A DNA stretch of 8,873 nucleotides from SAR86 cluster bacterium (GCA_013204195.1 JABMOJ010000407.1:1-8873), one strand, 5' to 3'; shown: positions 1 through 6,499, counted from the first letter of the stretch. Notes: a model not told the origin generated them from the sequence alone. Numbers and translations are program-made.

Positions 1-104
1 CGCAAAGGTAAATCATTGAATGACAGAATGCCGAAGGCGAGAATTAACAGGCTAATCACCGTCGCAAAAACCGGTCGCTTCACCGAGATATCTGAAATGA
101 TCAT
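1..104 (-). CDS. RND multidrug efflux permease, N-terminal fragment (cut by window edge)
   Basis: Only the first 34 codons are present; the gene continues beyond the left edge. The product begins MIISDISVKRPVFATV and continues into a hydrophobic stretch (about residues 12-29) ending in DLPLR. This is the standard start of AcrB/MexB-type RND permeases: a short cytoplasmic helix, the basic KRP motif, then transmembrane helix 1. Such proteins are inner-membrane proton/drug antiporters that work with a periplasmic adaptor and an outer-membrane channel. The ATG overlaps the TGA of the adaptor gene as ATGA (101-104), so the two are translationally coupled in one operon. A ribosome binding site (AAGGAA on the - strand, about 115-120) lies inside the end of the adaptor gene. 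The family is firm because of the adaptor partner, but substrate and HAE1 subgroup cannot be judged from this fragment. Confidence 0.88.
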   Translation of the reverse strand, partial: MIISDISVKRPVFATVISLLILAFGILSFNDLPL

Positions 105-1189
105 GAGCTGGCATTTCCTTGGCGGTCTGATTTTTTGCTGACCTTACTGCCCGGGTTGATTTTAATGACACCGGCGGTGATGACTTCTTCATCAACGCTG
201 ATTCCGGATAGTACTTCGACTATGCCTGCACGGCGACGGCCCACAGTGATTTCCTGGCGTTGGGCGATACCCTGTGGATCTATCAGATAAACGTACTGCC
301 GATCCTGGATGGGTATCACTGCCGATTCGGGAATGACCAATGCTGGCGTGCGGCTCAGCACCAGTTTGACGGTCAGTAACATGCCCGGTCTGAGTTGTTT
401 GTTGGTGTTATTGATCACGGCGCGCACCATGACCGCGCGAGTCACCGGGTCAACTCGAGAATTGATTGTGGCAACAACGCCGGTAAAAAATTGGTCTGGG
501 TAAGCGGCGCTGCCGGCGACTACTTCCTGGCCGGGTTCAAGCGTTGACAGGTAATTTTCTGGAATTGCAAAGTCGAGTTTGATGGCGCTGATATCGTCCA
601 GAGAGGTTACCGGTGTTGAAGAGGTTAGCAGCGTGCCAGGGCTGGTATTACGAAAGCCTAAAATGCCACTAAATGGCGCCCGGATCAGGCGGTCATCTAG
701 CCTGGCCATAATCGCCTCGAGGCGAGCTTGGGCGGTTTGCATGCGGGTTTTTTCCACATCAAGCTGGGTTTCTGAAGCCAATTTTTGCGCAATCAAATTG
801 CTGACGCGACTGTACTGCCGGCTGGCCTCGTCGAGTGTGGCCTGGGCCTCTGCAAGTTGGGCTGTCTCTTCGCCGTTGGTGAGTTCAACCAATATGTCTC
901 CCTGACTAACAAACTGGCCGTCTTCGAAATTCACCTTGCGCACGGTGTCGGTGACTTTGGCTGTGAGCAAGACCGACTCGTTGGCGCGCGCTGTGCCGAT
1001 GGCCTCGATCTGATCGATGAGAATTGTTTGGTACGCCGGCCGGGTTTCCACCAGGGTGGCATTGGCGCCCCGCCCTCTGCCTGAATCCGCCTGTTGGGAT
1101 TGAATCCAGGTGTTCGCGGTCAATCCGGTCAGCGCAAGTAGCAGGATCAGACAGATGACAATGATGGGATGTTGCTTGGCGAAGTTCAA
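101..1189 (-). CDS. RND efflux periplasmic adaptor (membrane fusion protein)
   Basis: The 362-residue product is a membrane-fusion protein linking an inner-membrane RND pump to an outer-membrane channel. Residues about 8-27 are a hydrophobic N-terminal anchor or uncleaved signal with no lipobox cysteine. Next come the first half of the lipoyl domain (about 75-105, with EDGQFVSQGDILVEL), an alpha-hairpin coiled coil rich in Ala, Gln, Glu and Leu (about 108-165), the second lipoyl half (about 168-190, RLIRAPFSGILG), a beta-barrel (about 200-280, with RVDPVTRAVMVRA and LRPGMLLTVKL) and a membrane-proximal domain (about 280-350). Order and length fit the AcrA/MexA family. The start is TTG at 1187-1189, preceded by a strong GGAAAGGA ribosome binding site. 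The frame runs back to an in-frame TAG near 1258 with no ATG or GTG, which supports TTG. The RND permease follows through an ATGA overlap. No regulator gene is visible nearby. The pump substrate is unknown. Confidence 0.92.
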   Translation of the reverse strand: MNFAKQHPIIVICLILLLALTGLTANTWIQSQQADSGRGRGANATLVETRPAYQTILIDQIEAIGTARANESVLLTAKVTDTVRKVNFEDGQFVSQGDILVELTNGEETAQLAEAQATLDEASRQYSRVSNLIAQKLASETQLDVEKTRMQTAQARLEAIMARLDDRLIRAPFSGILGFRNTSPGTLLTSSTPVTSLDDISAIKLDFAIPENYLSTLEPGQEVVAGSAAYPDQFFTGVVATINSRVDPVTRAVMVRAVINNTNKQLRPGMLLTVKLVLSRTPALVIPESAVIPIQDRQYVYLIDPQGIAQRQEITVGRRRAGIVEVLSGISVDEEVITAGVIKINPGSKVSKKSDRQGNASS

Positions 1190-1317
1190 TCCAGATTCCT
1201 TTCCGTGATGAAGCGAATGTCTGATGACGCGAAAGTATTCACTTGAGCGTCGATTCTACGTACTGATTGAAAAACCCGATCAGCGTTACTGCGTTTCATG
1301 GGTATGGTAGCGGACTG

Positions 1318-1345
1318 ATTATAGTGGCTTTGTTCGAGTTGAAGC
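1318..1345 (-). promoter_or_regulatory. Candidate sigma-70 promoter for the efflux operon
   Basis: On the - strand a perfect TATAAT -10 hexamer lies at 1323-1318. The best -35 at ordinary spacing is weak (GCTTCA, 1345-1340, spacer 16). Transcription would start near 1311, giving a leader of about 120 bases before the TTG start of the adaptor. That leader contains a short imperfect hairpin (CTGAT/ATCAG arms at 1263-1267 and 1279-1283). The consensus -10 in the only sizeable gap upstream of the efflux genes supports the call; the poor -35 suggests activator dependence or a chance match. Confidence 0.42.
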
Positions 1346-1390
1346 TAGCGCTGCTGGGGCCCACGTCAGTCGATAGCAGTTTTTACGGGG

Positions 1391-1915
1391 CTAGAGTTGA
1401 AAGATTGGCAAGGTCATTGCCTGCCAGTTCAAAGTCACGGGTGCTAGGGGTTGGGTTGTTGCATCATATTGGCGCCAAAGTGCAGCCAGGTTCTGAGTCT
1501 GGCCGGGAATAACCAGGTCTGGTGCGATTTCCGCAAAGGGCCTCAAGACGAAGGCGTTGCGAGTAATCTCCTCGCGGGGTAACACGATGCCAGCGGTCAT
1601 CTCAGCGTAGTTATCAAATGTCAGAATATCGATATCCAGGGTCCGCGAGGAAAACTTGTCGCCCTGAGGGTCTCGGCCGTGGCGGAATTCCAGCGCTCGT
1701 AGGCAGGGCGCCAGCTCGGTCAAAGGTGAGTTCGTAACGAGGCCGACCACCAGATTGTGAAACTTAGGTCCTTCGAAGCCAATGGCGGTGCCCTCGTAGA
1801 CACAGGACACGTCCATTGGGCCATAAAGGTTTGCCAGTTCGTCCAGGCCCGTTGGCAGGAAGTGTTCGGGACGAATGTTGCTGCCAAGGCCCAGGTAGAC
1901 TTTATGCTGTTTCAT
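1391..1915 (-). CDS. folK: 2-amino-4-hydroxy-6-hydroxymethyldihydropteridine pyrophosphokinase (HPPK)
   Basis: FolK transfers pyrophosphate from ATP to 6-hydroxymethyl-7,8-dihydropterin, the step before dihydropteroate synthase in cytosolic folate synthesis. The 174-residue product starts with the family pattern VYLGLGSN. It carries the HPPK signature around residues 76-98, with the SRTLDIDIL core; D94 and D96 match the two magnesium-binding aspartates, and R91 the conserved arginine just before them. The later LPREEITRNAFVLRPF-EIAP segment is also typical. A phenylalanine (F88) stands where E. coli has a tryptophan in the mobile loop. The start codon lies 14 bases inside the end of folB, so translation is probably coupled to it. 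This is the folB-linked form of folK; many gammaproteobacteria also have one beside pcnB, so this could be one of two copies. No good terminator was found after it. Confidence 0.92.
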   Translation of the reverse strand: MKQHKVYLGLGSNIRPEHFLPTGLDELANLYGPMDVSCVYEGTAIGFEGPKFHNLVVGLVTNSPLTELAPCLRALEFRHGRDPQGDKFSSRTLDIDILTFDNYAEMTAGIVLPREEITRNAFVLRPFAEIAPDLVIPGQTQNLAALWRQYDATTQPLAPVTLNWQAMTLPIFQL

Positions 1916-2279
1916 GGTCCGGGCCTGCGGTGCTGGATCGCTTGATGATCACGCCGACATCCGTCGCGTTCGAGACCGCGCCAGGTTTGCCAATTTTTAG
2001 TTTTACGGTGTCGACCGCAAACTCTGCCAGTACTAGGCTGGCAATCGCTTCAGCCAGGGATTCGAGCAGCTGAAAACGACTGGCAGCAACGAAGGCCGTG
2101 ACGCGGTCGGCGATGGCGCCGTAGTCGAGGGTGAAGGCTAAGTCGTCGTCTCTGGCGGCGAGCGCGATGTCAGTCGTCATCTGCAAGTCTATCACGACCG
2201 TTTGCTGAATCGTCCGCTCCCAGTCGTAGACGCCGATGACGGTATCGACCCGCAAGCCTTCGATATAAACAATATCCAT
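1902..2279 (-). CDS. folB: Dihydroneopterin aldolase
   Basis: FolB cleaves 7,8-dihydroneopterin to 6-hydroxymethyl-7,8-dihydropterin and glycolaldehyde, directly supplying the FolK substrate. The 125-residue product matches the family almost end to end: GVYDWER near residues 16-22 (the conserved pterin-side glutamate), TLDYGAIADRV near 50-60, the substrate-binding glutamate of LLESLAE (E73), and the catalytic lysine of KIGKPGAV (K98). The usual length is about 118-122 residues; the few extra residues form a polar C-terminal tail whose codons overlap the start of folK by 14 bases. The start lies 4 bases after the tsaD stop, so tsaD, folB and folK look like one transcript. Oligomeric (octameric) action in the cytosol is known for the family, not seen here. 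Confidence 0.94.
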   Translation of the reverse strand: MDIVYIEGLRVDTVIGVYDWERTIQQTVVIDLQMTTDIALAARDDDLAFTLDYGAIADRVTAFVAASRFQLLESLAEAIASLVLAEFAVDTVKLKIGKPGAVSNATDVGVIIKRSSTAGPDHETA

Positions 2280-2283
2280 GCAG

Positions 2284-3294
2284 CTAGCCCAATTCCGTCA
2301 TCGGCCAGCGGGGCCTGACTTGAATCGCCAGGTCTTCGCTGTGACCCTGAAGTAAATGTTGTAAGCCCGCGTAGGCGATCATTGCGCCGTTATCGGTGCA
2401 TAATTTCATCTCTGGATAATAGACCCGACAGCCCGTCTCGCGGGTCAAAACCTCCAAAGACTGACGTAATGCCTGATTGGCGCTGACGCCACCGGCAATG
2501 ACCATTCGCGTCAGGCCCGTCTGTTCAACGGCGCGACGACACTTGATTTTAACAGTCGCGGTGACGGCAGTTTGAAAGGCCAGGGCTATATCGGCGCGAT
2601 CCTGATCGGTGGGCGAATCGAGTTTGCGCAGAGTATTCATCGTGAAGGTTTTCAGGCCGCTGAAGCTGAAGTCTAAGCCTGGGCGGTCAGTCATCGGCCT
2701 TGGAAAACGAAATCTCGATGGGTTACCTGTCCGCGCCAGGGCCTCGATAGCAGGGCCTCCGGGGTAAGGTAAACCGAGCATTTTGGCGACTTTATCGAAA
2801 GCTTCGCCCGCCGCATCGTCAAGGGATTCGCCGAGCAGTTCGTATTGCCCGAGACCCTGACAACTCATGAGTTGCGTGTGACCGCCGGAAACCAGCAGTG
2901 CCAGAAAGGGATAATCTGGTTTGTCGGCGCTCATCAATGGCGCCAACAGATGGCCTTCCATATGGTGTATACCAATCGCCGGAATTTCCCAGGCGAAGGC
3001 CAGAGACTTGGCGATGCTGGCCCCTACCAGTAACGCACCCACCAGGCCGGGCCCGGCGGTATAGGCAATAGCATCGATGTCAGCCTGCGTTGAATGGCTC
3101 AAGGCAAGCGCCTCGTGAATCATCGGCAGGGTTTTGCGGATGTGATCGCGAGATGCGAGTTCAGGTACCACGCCGCCATATTCGGCATGCAGGGCCACCT
3201 GGCTGTATAAAAGATCTGCCATTAGACCCTGGTTATCATCATAAACGGCAACGCCGGTTTCATCGCAGGAGGTTTCAATACCTAAGACACGCAT
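2284..3294 (-). CDS. tsaD: tRNA N6-threonylcarbamoyladenosine (t6A) synthase subunit TsaD
   Basis: TsaD transfers the threonylcarbamoyl group from TC-AMP to A37 of tRNAs reading ANN codons, working with TsaB and TsaE. The start is set at 3294, giving [19 protein letters not shown] and 336 residues, the usual family start. The reading frame extends to a TTG at 3312, but that lacks a ribosome binding site and adds six residues the family does not have. Visible motifs are the N-terminal ASKHA nucleotide-binding loop, [15 protein letters not shown] (about 78-92), the metal-binding HMEGH (H111 and H115), [10 protein letters not shown] (about 133-142), and [11 protein letters not shown] near the C-terminus with its metal-ligand aspartate D301. 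The ribosome binding site before 3294 is poor. The gene diverges from rpsU, as in E. coli and Pseudomonas. I could not assign its promoter with confidence in the shared region 3295-3500. Confidence 0.96.
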   Translation of the reverse strand: MRVLGIETSCDETGVAVYDDNQGLMADLLYSQVALHAEYGGVVPELASRDHIRKTLPMIHEALALSHSTQADIDAIAYTAGPGLVGALLVGASIAKSLAFAWEIPAIGIHHMEGHLLAPLMSADKPDYPFLALLVSGGHTQLMSCQGLGQYELLGESLDDAAGEAFDKVAKMLGLPYPGGPAIEALARTGNPSRFRFPRPMTDRPGLDFSFSGLKTFTMNTLRKLDSPTDQDRADIALAFQTAVTATVKIKCRRAVEQTGLTRMVIAGGVSANQALRQSLEVLTRETGCRVYYPEMKLCTDNGAMIAYAGLQHLLQGHSEDLAIQVRPRWPMTELG

Positions 3295-3409
3295 TGTTGA
3301 AGATATTCGCAAAAGAGGGCTGAATCGGTATGTTACTGATTAATGTGGTAAAAATCCTGATTAAACGTTGAAATAATGGCTTTGCCAGGCGCGATTTCGG
3401 TCTCAGTGA

Positions 3410-3427
3410 GGGTTTATTAAAAAACCC
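3410..3427. other. Small hairpin and A/T tract upstream of the rpsU promoter
   Basis: GGGTTT (3410-3415) and AAACCC (3422-3427) form a 6-bp stem around an A/T loop. The CCC can instead pair with GGG at 3432-3434. The A/T run at 3413-3424 lies about 50-60 bases upstream of the predicted rpsU transcription start, where an UP element contacting the RNA polymerase alpha subunits would sit. An UP element or a weak terminator are both possible readings; neither is proven. Confidence 0.35.
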
Positions 3428-3438
3428 CTTTTGGGCTT

Positions 3439-3467
3439 TTGCATTTGGGATGTTATGCAGCTAGAAT
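3439..3467 (+). promoter_or_regulatory. Sigma-70 promoter of rpsU and the MMS operon
   Basis: TTGCAT (3439-3444) and TAGAAT (3462-3467) are separated by exactly 17 bases and stand just upstream of rpsU. The start of transcription would be near 3474, giving a leader of about 27 bases that contains the GAGGAG ribosome binding site at 3482-3487. An A/T-rich tract precedes the -35. This is the best promoter in the window and fits the strong expression expected for a ribosomal protein gene. Confidence 0.75.
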
Positions 3468-3500
3468 GCTCGCCCTGCGAAGAGGAGTGATATTTTTTAG

Positions 3501-3716
3501 ATGCCAAACGTTAAAGTAAAAGAGAACGAACCATTTGATGTGGCCTTGCGTCGATTCAAGCGATCCTGTGAAAAAGCCGGTGTTTTGGCTGAAGTCCGTC
3601 GACGCGAGTTCTACGAAAAGCCCACGGCTGTGCGCAAGCGTAAAGCTGCTGCTGCCGTCAAGCGTCATGCCAAGAAAGTGCAGCGCGAATCAAGACGAAT
3701 GGAACGCCTTTACTAG
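3501..3716 (+). CDS. rpsU: 30S ribosomal protein S21
   Basis: The 71-residue product is small and very basic. It begins [20 protein letters not shown] and ends in the Lys/Arg-rich tail [14 protein letters not shown], matching bS21 in length and sequence. S21 binds the platform of the 30S subunit near the anti-Shine-Dalgarno end of 16S rRNA and aids translation initiation. The ATG at 3501 follows a GAGGAG site at 3482-3487, rather far upstream but typical of rpsU leaders. It is the first gene of the macromolecular synthesis cluster and diverges from tsaD. Two perfect hairpins follow within 130 bases of the stop codon. They probably end or process most transcripts, so that S21 is made in large excess over primase, as is known for the E. 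coli operon. Confidence 0.98.
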   Translation: MPNVKVKENEPFDVALRRFKRSCEKAGVLAEVRRREFYEKPTAVRKRKAAAAVKRHAKKVQRESRRMERLY

Positions 3717-3740
3717 CATCGTTTGCCGGTGAGGTTGTTC

Positions 3741-3763
3741 AGTCGTCTAACCACTAGACGACT
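3741..3763 (+). other. Perfect 9-bp hairpin after rpsU
   Basis: AGTCGTCTA (3741-3749) and TAGACGACT (3755-3763) pair perfectly across a 5-base loop, beginning 25 bases after the rpsU stop. There is no U tract after it, so it is more likely an RNA-stabilising or processing structure than a terminator. It precedes the larger hairpin at 3803-3841. Confidence 0.6.
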
Positions 3764-3802
3764 CGATAGTCTGCTAGCAAGCCGATCACGTCGAGATGAA
3801 TC

Positions 3803-3841
3803 AAGGTGAGTCGGGCTATCAGTATTAGCCCGACTCACCTT
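3803..3841 (+). terminator. Strong 16-bp hairpin, probable partial terminator or processing site
   Basis: The arms at 3803-3818 and 3826-3841 are perfectly complementary over 16 bp (AAGGTGAGTCGGGCTA and its complement) around a 7-base loop. The 3' side has only a weak T-rich run (TTCTTGGTTAT), so termination would be partial. The position between rpsU and the downstream genes matches the internal terminator of the E. coli rpsU-dnaG-rpoD operon, which lowers primase expression. An RNase processing role is the alternative. Confidence 0.65.
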
Positions 3842-3854
3842 CTTGGTTATGCGG

Positions 3855-3933
3855 TGCTATTTAGTCTTGCTATTTAGTCTTGCTATTTAGACTGACCATT
3901 TTAGCCGAGCCGTCTAGTCCTGCTATTTTGGTT
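3855..3933 (+). repeat. Decayed 13-bp tandem repeat array
   Basis: Three head-to-tail units of TGCTATTTAGTCT lie at 3855-3867, 3868-3880 and 3881-3893; the first two are identical and the third differs at one base. Degenerate units continue in register at 3894-3907 (one extra base), 3908-3920 (8 of 13 matching) and 3921-3933 (10 of 13). A related TAGTCTGCTA lies further upstream at 3767-3776. No start codon or ribosome binding site suggests translation. It fills the gap between the hairpin and the next gene. Confidence 0.7.
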
Positions 3934-3947
3934 AACTGACCTAAAAA

Positions 3948-3972
3948 CGTTGGCCCCTTATCAACGCGGGGC
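3948..3972 (+). other. Competing short stems before the YqeY-domain gene
   Basis: CGTTG (3948-3952) pairs with CAACG (3962-3966), and the adjacent GCCCC (3953-3957) pairs with GGGGC (3968-3972). The two stems interleave and could not easily form together, since only one base links the 3' arms. They end 17 bases before the ATG and might affect its translation. Each stem is only 5 bp. Confidence 0.3.
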
Positions 3973-3989
3973 TGCCTGAGAATCCTGAC

Positions 3990-4442
3990 ATGCCAATATC
4001 TGAAATTAAACAGCGTATTGATGCTGCCGTAAAGGACGCGATGCGGGCCAGAGATAAGCAGCGCCTGGGTGTGCTGCGGCTAACCATGGCTGAGTTTAAG
4101 CGGATCGAGGTCGATGAGCGCATCGAGCTCGATGATGAGCGCGTGCTGGCAGTTCTCGATAAAATGACCAAGCAACGCATTGACTCTTTAACACAATTCG
4201 AAAATGCGGGTCGTGACGATCTGGCCTCCCAAGAAGCATTTGAGATAGCGTTGATTAAAGAGTTTCTGCCGGAGCCCCTGACTGAAGCCGAGATCACACG
4301 GCTGATCGACGCTGCCATGGAGACTGCCGGGGCTAGCTCAATGCAGGCGATGGGGCAAGTGATGGCCCTGCTGCGACCGCAAATGCAAGGCCGTGCTGAC
4401 ATTGGCAAGGTCAGTGGCCTGGTCAAAAGTCGGCTCAGTTAA
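3990..4442 (+). CDS. GatB/YqeY domain-containing protein
   Basis: The 150-residue product is a free-standing YqeY protein, the domain that in GatB and some glutaminyl-tRNA synthetases contacts tRNA. Typical segments are the N-terminal MPISEIKQRIDAAVKDAMRA, RLGVLRLTMAEFKRIEVDER (about 26-45), EIALIKEFLPEPLTEAEI (about 84-101) and the C-terminal MGQVMALLRPQMQGRADIGKV (about 121-141). Length fits the family, normally about 148 residues. The cellular role of free-standing YqeY proteins is not firmly established; tRNA or amidotransferase functions are inferred from the shared domain. The ribosome binding site is weak (GAG about 10 bases before the ATG), implying modest expression. It sits between rpsU and dnaG, a position known in Pseudomonas-like genomes, and its stop codon lies within the first unit of a 17-bp tandem repeat. 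Confidence 0.9.
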   Translation: MPISEIKQRIDAAVKDAMRARDKQRLGVLRLTMAEFKRIEVDERIELDDERVLAVLDKMTKQRIDSLTQFENAGRDDLASQEAFEIALIKEFLPEPLTEAEITRLIDAAMETAGASSMQAMGQVMALLRPQMQGRADIGKVSGLVKSRLS

Positions 4443-4486
4443 ACCCGCCTAGCAGTTAAATCGACCTGTCAGTTAAATACGCCGAG
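4436..4486 (+). repeat. Three degenerate 17-bp tandem repeats across the YqeY-gene stop codon
   Basis: CAGTTAAA recurs at exact 17-base intervals at 4436, 4453 and 4470. The full units are 4436-4452, 4453-4469 and 4470-4486. Beyond the first eight bases they share a CC or CGCC core before the end (CCCGCCTAG, TCGACCTGT, TACGCCGAG). The first unit contains the TAA stop (4440-4442) of the preceding gene. The regular spacing suggests tandem duplication followed by drift. Confidence 0.6.
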
Positions 4487-4578
4487 ACAAAAACGATCTC
4501 TAGGCGAGCGGCGACCCGTTAATCCCTTCATCCGCGAACCAGGCCCGTCATTTTTTCAAGTTGCAAGCGCAGGTCTGA

Positions 4579-4607
4579 GTGCGAATTTCGTCGCTTCCTG
4601 ATAATGT
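4579..4607 (+). promoter_or_regulatory. Weak candidate promoter for dnaG
   Basis: An extended -10 of the form TGnTAATGT lies at 4599-4607, with a poor -35 (GTGCGA, 4579-4584) 17 bases upstream of the hexamer. It is in the 200-base gap between the YqeY-domain gene and dnaG. The start of transcription would be near 4614, leaving a leader of about 30 bases. The match is weak and the call is tentative. Confidence 0.28.
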
Positions 4608-4642
4608 AACGTTCCCATCATCATCTGATCTGTCGCCCAGCC

Positions 4643-6499
4643 GTGATTGCACCAGAATTCATTGACGAACTATTAGCCAGAACCGATATCGTTGAGGTCG
4701 TTCAGTCTCGCGTCGTGCTGAAAAAGACCGGCCAAAATTATACTGGCCTATGCCCATTCCATAAGGAAAAGTCACCGTCATTCAGTGTTAGTCAGGATAA
4801 GCAATTTTACTATTGCTTTGGCTGTCAGGCCTCTGGCAGCGCCCTGAAGTTTTTAATGGAATTCGAGCGCCTTGAGTTTCTTGCTGCGATCGAGATGCTC
4901 GCTGGCAACGCCGGCATGCAGGTGCCGCAGACCAGCTCCCAAGGTTCGCCTGAACGTAATGAGCGGCGAAAGTCGATCTACAATATCCTCGAGCAAGCCG
5001 CTGACTTTTACCAGGCCCAGCTCAAACAACACAGCCACAAAGCGCAGGCCATCGATTATCTGAAGGCTCGTGGGGTTTCCGGTGAAATCGCTCGCGATTT
5101 TGGTCTCGGTTATGCGCCACCAGGCTGGGATAATCTATACAAAGATCAGGCGAAGACCAATCTAGAGCACGACCTGTTGATCGAGTCGGGTATGGTTGTG
5201 CATAACAAGGATGAAGACAAAACCTATGACCGGTTTCGAGATCGCATCATGTTTCCGATTCGTGATATTCGGGGTCGAGTCATTGCCTTTGGCGGGCGCA
5301 TTCTGGGCGAAGGTCAGCCCAAATATCTGAACTCACCGGAAACGCCGGTGTTCCATAAGGGCCGAGAGCTCTATGGGTTATTTGAGGCCCGTAAACGGAC
5401 CCAGAAACTGACCCAGTTCTTGGTGGTCGAAGGCTATATGGACGTAGTCGCTCTGGCGCAAAACGACATCAATTATGCGGTAGCGACCCTGGGCACTGCC
5501 ACCAGTGGTGAGCACCTTGAGCGAATGTTTCGCCTGGTTTCGAGGCTGGTGTTCTGCTTCGATGGCGACAACGCCGGACGCAATGCTGCCTGGAAGGCGC
5601 TGACGGTGGCATTGCCCTTGATGCGCGATGGTCGCAGCGCCCGGTTTTTGTTTCTGCCCGATGGCGAAGATCCCGATTCTCTGGTGCGCAAGGAAGGCAA
5701 GGATAAGTTTGAGTGGCGTCTAGATCAGGCCCAACCGTTACCCGACTTTTTCTTCAATAAACTGCAGGCAGATATTGATATCAAGTCTCTGGATGGCAAA
5801 GCCCATCTGAGTAACCTGGCGATGCCTATGATCAACGAGATTCCCAGTGGGGTTTTTAAGCAATTGATGATTGAGCAGCTATCGATTCTAACCGGTTTGG
5901 CAGCGGACAAATTAGTGGCCGCCTCCGCATCGGTGGCGGCCCGGTATGTGCCATCGGCCCCCAAGTCCAAGCCGACAAAGGCTGAGTCTGTCCCACAGGG
6001 TGCTCAAGAAACCTTCCAGCAGGGCATGAGCCGGCAAGACGTGACCAGCCCGGCGAATAGCAGTCGTGAGAACATTGAATTCGCGAAGTTGGTGACGATG
6101 GCGATCGCCATGCTGTTGCGACAGCCGGAGCTGAGTCAGCAATTTGATGCAAAGATCTACGGCAGGCTCGAGGCGAGCCCGGGCAGTGAGCTGCTGCTGG
6201 AGCTGATTCACGCCATTGTCGCCCGTGAAATTTCCTCGCCCTTGATGTTGTTAGCCACCTGGCAGGATCGGCCGGAATTTGACTATCTGCGAGACTTGAT
6301 CGAGCAAGAGCAGCTATTAGACGTTAGCGAGTTGCCGGAAGAATTCACGGGGGTCATCAATACGTTGTTACGGCTCACTGACGCCCAATCCGGTCAGTTA
6401 TTGCGAGCTGATTTGCTGTCCAAGCCGTTCGATGAAATGAGCGAGTCTGAGCGAGAAATGTTGCGAAACCTTGTTAAAAGCGGTCAAAAACGTAAGTGA
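4643..6499 (+). CDS. dnaG: DNA primase
   Basis: DnaG makes the RNA primers for chromosome replication, working with the DnaB helicase. The 618-residue product has the three standard parts. An N-terminal CHC2 zinc-binding domain carries C37, H40, C58 and C61 (CPFH and CFGC motifs). The TOPRIM polymerase core has E263 in VVEGYMDVV and D307/D309 in FCFDGDNAGR, two residues offset from E. coli E265, D309 and D311. A C-terminal helicase-interaction domain (about 478-618) follows a Ser/Pro/Gln-rich linker (about 435-475). The start is GTG at 4643: the in-frame TAA at 4607 leaves no ATG, and family alignment of EFIDELLARTDIVEVV supports it. The usual MAG-IP leader is shortened to MIAPEF. No recognisable ribosome binding site precedes it, consistent with the low primase expression known for this operon. 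Confidence 0.97.
   Translation: MIAPEFIDELLARTDIVEVVQSRVVLKKTGQNYTGLCPFHKEKSPSFSVSQDKQFYYCFGCQASGSALKFLMEFERLEFLAAIEMLAGNAGMQVPQTSSQGSPERNERRKSIYNILEQAADFYQAQLKQHSHKAQAIDYLKARGVSGEIARDFGLGYAPPGWDNLYKDQAKTNLEHDLLIESGMVVHNKDEDKTYDRFRDRIMFPIRDIRGRVIAFGGRILGEGQPKYLNSPETPVFHKGRELYGLFEARKRTQKLTQFLVVEGYMDVVALAQNDINYAVATLGTATSGEHLERMFRLVSRLVFCFDGDNAGRNAAWKALTVALPLMRDGRSARFLFLPDGEDPDSLVRKEGKDKFEWRLDQAQPLPDFFFNKLQADIDIKSLDGKAHLSNLAMPMINEIPSGVFKQLMIEQLSILTGLAADKLVAASASVAARYVPSAPKSKPTKAESVPQGAQETFQQGMSRQDVTSPANSSRENIEFAKLVTMAIAMLLRQPELSQQFDAKIYGRLEASPGSELLLELIHAIVAREISSPLMLLATWQDRPEFDYLRDLIEQEQLLDVSELPEEFTGVINTLLRLTDAQSGQLLRADLLSKPFDEMSESEREMLRNLVKSGQKRK

Noticed and set aside
1324..1390. Possible terminator of folK in the stretch after its stop codon
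   Set aside because: The paired words found (CTAGC/GCTAG, CTGCT/AGCAG) are short with long loops and no U tract follows; read-through into the efflux leader cannot be excluded.
1267..1512. 81-codon + strand open frame covering the gap before folK
   Set aside because: It overlaps the well-supported folK gene on the other strand, has no ribosome binding site and no recognisable protein features.
3295..3312. Longer tsaD product from TTG at 3312
   Set aside because: It adds six residues not seen in the family and has no ribosome binding site; ATG at 3294 gives the standard [12 protein letters not shown] start.
3941..4426. 161-codon - strand open frame opposite the YqeY-domain gene
   Set aside because: Its Ser/Arg-rich composition is what reverse reading of a normal gene gives, and the + strand protein is a clear family match.
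4604..4609. ATGTAA start-stop element upstream of dnaG
   Set aside because: A minimal start-stop could affect translation, but no ribosome binding site precedes it and six bases easily arise by chance.
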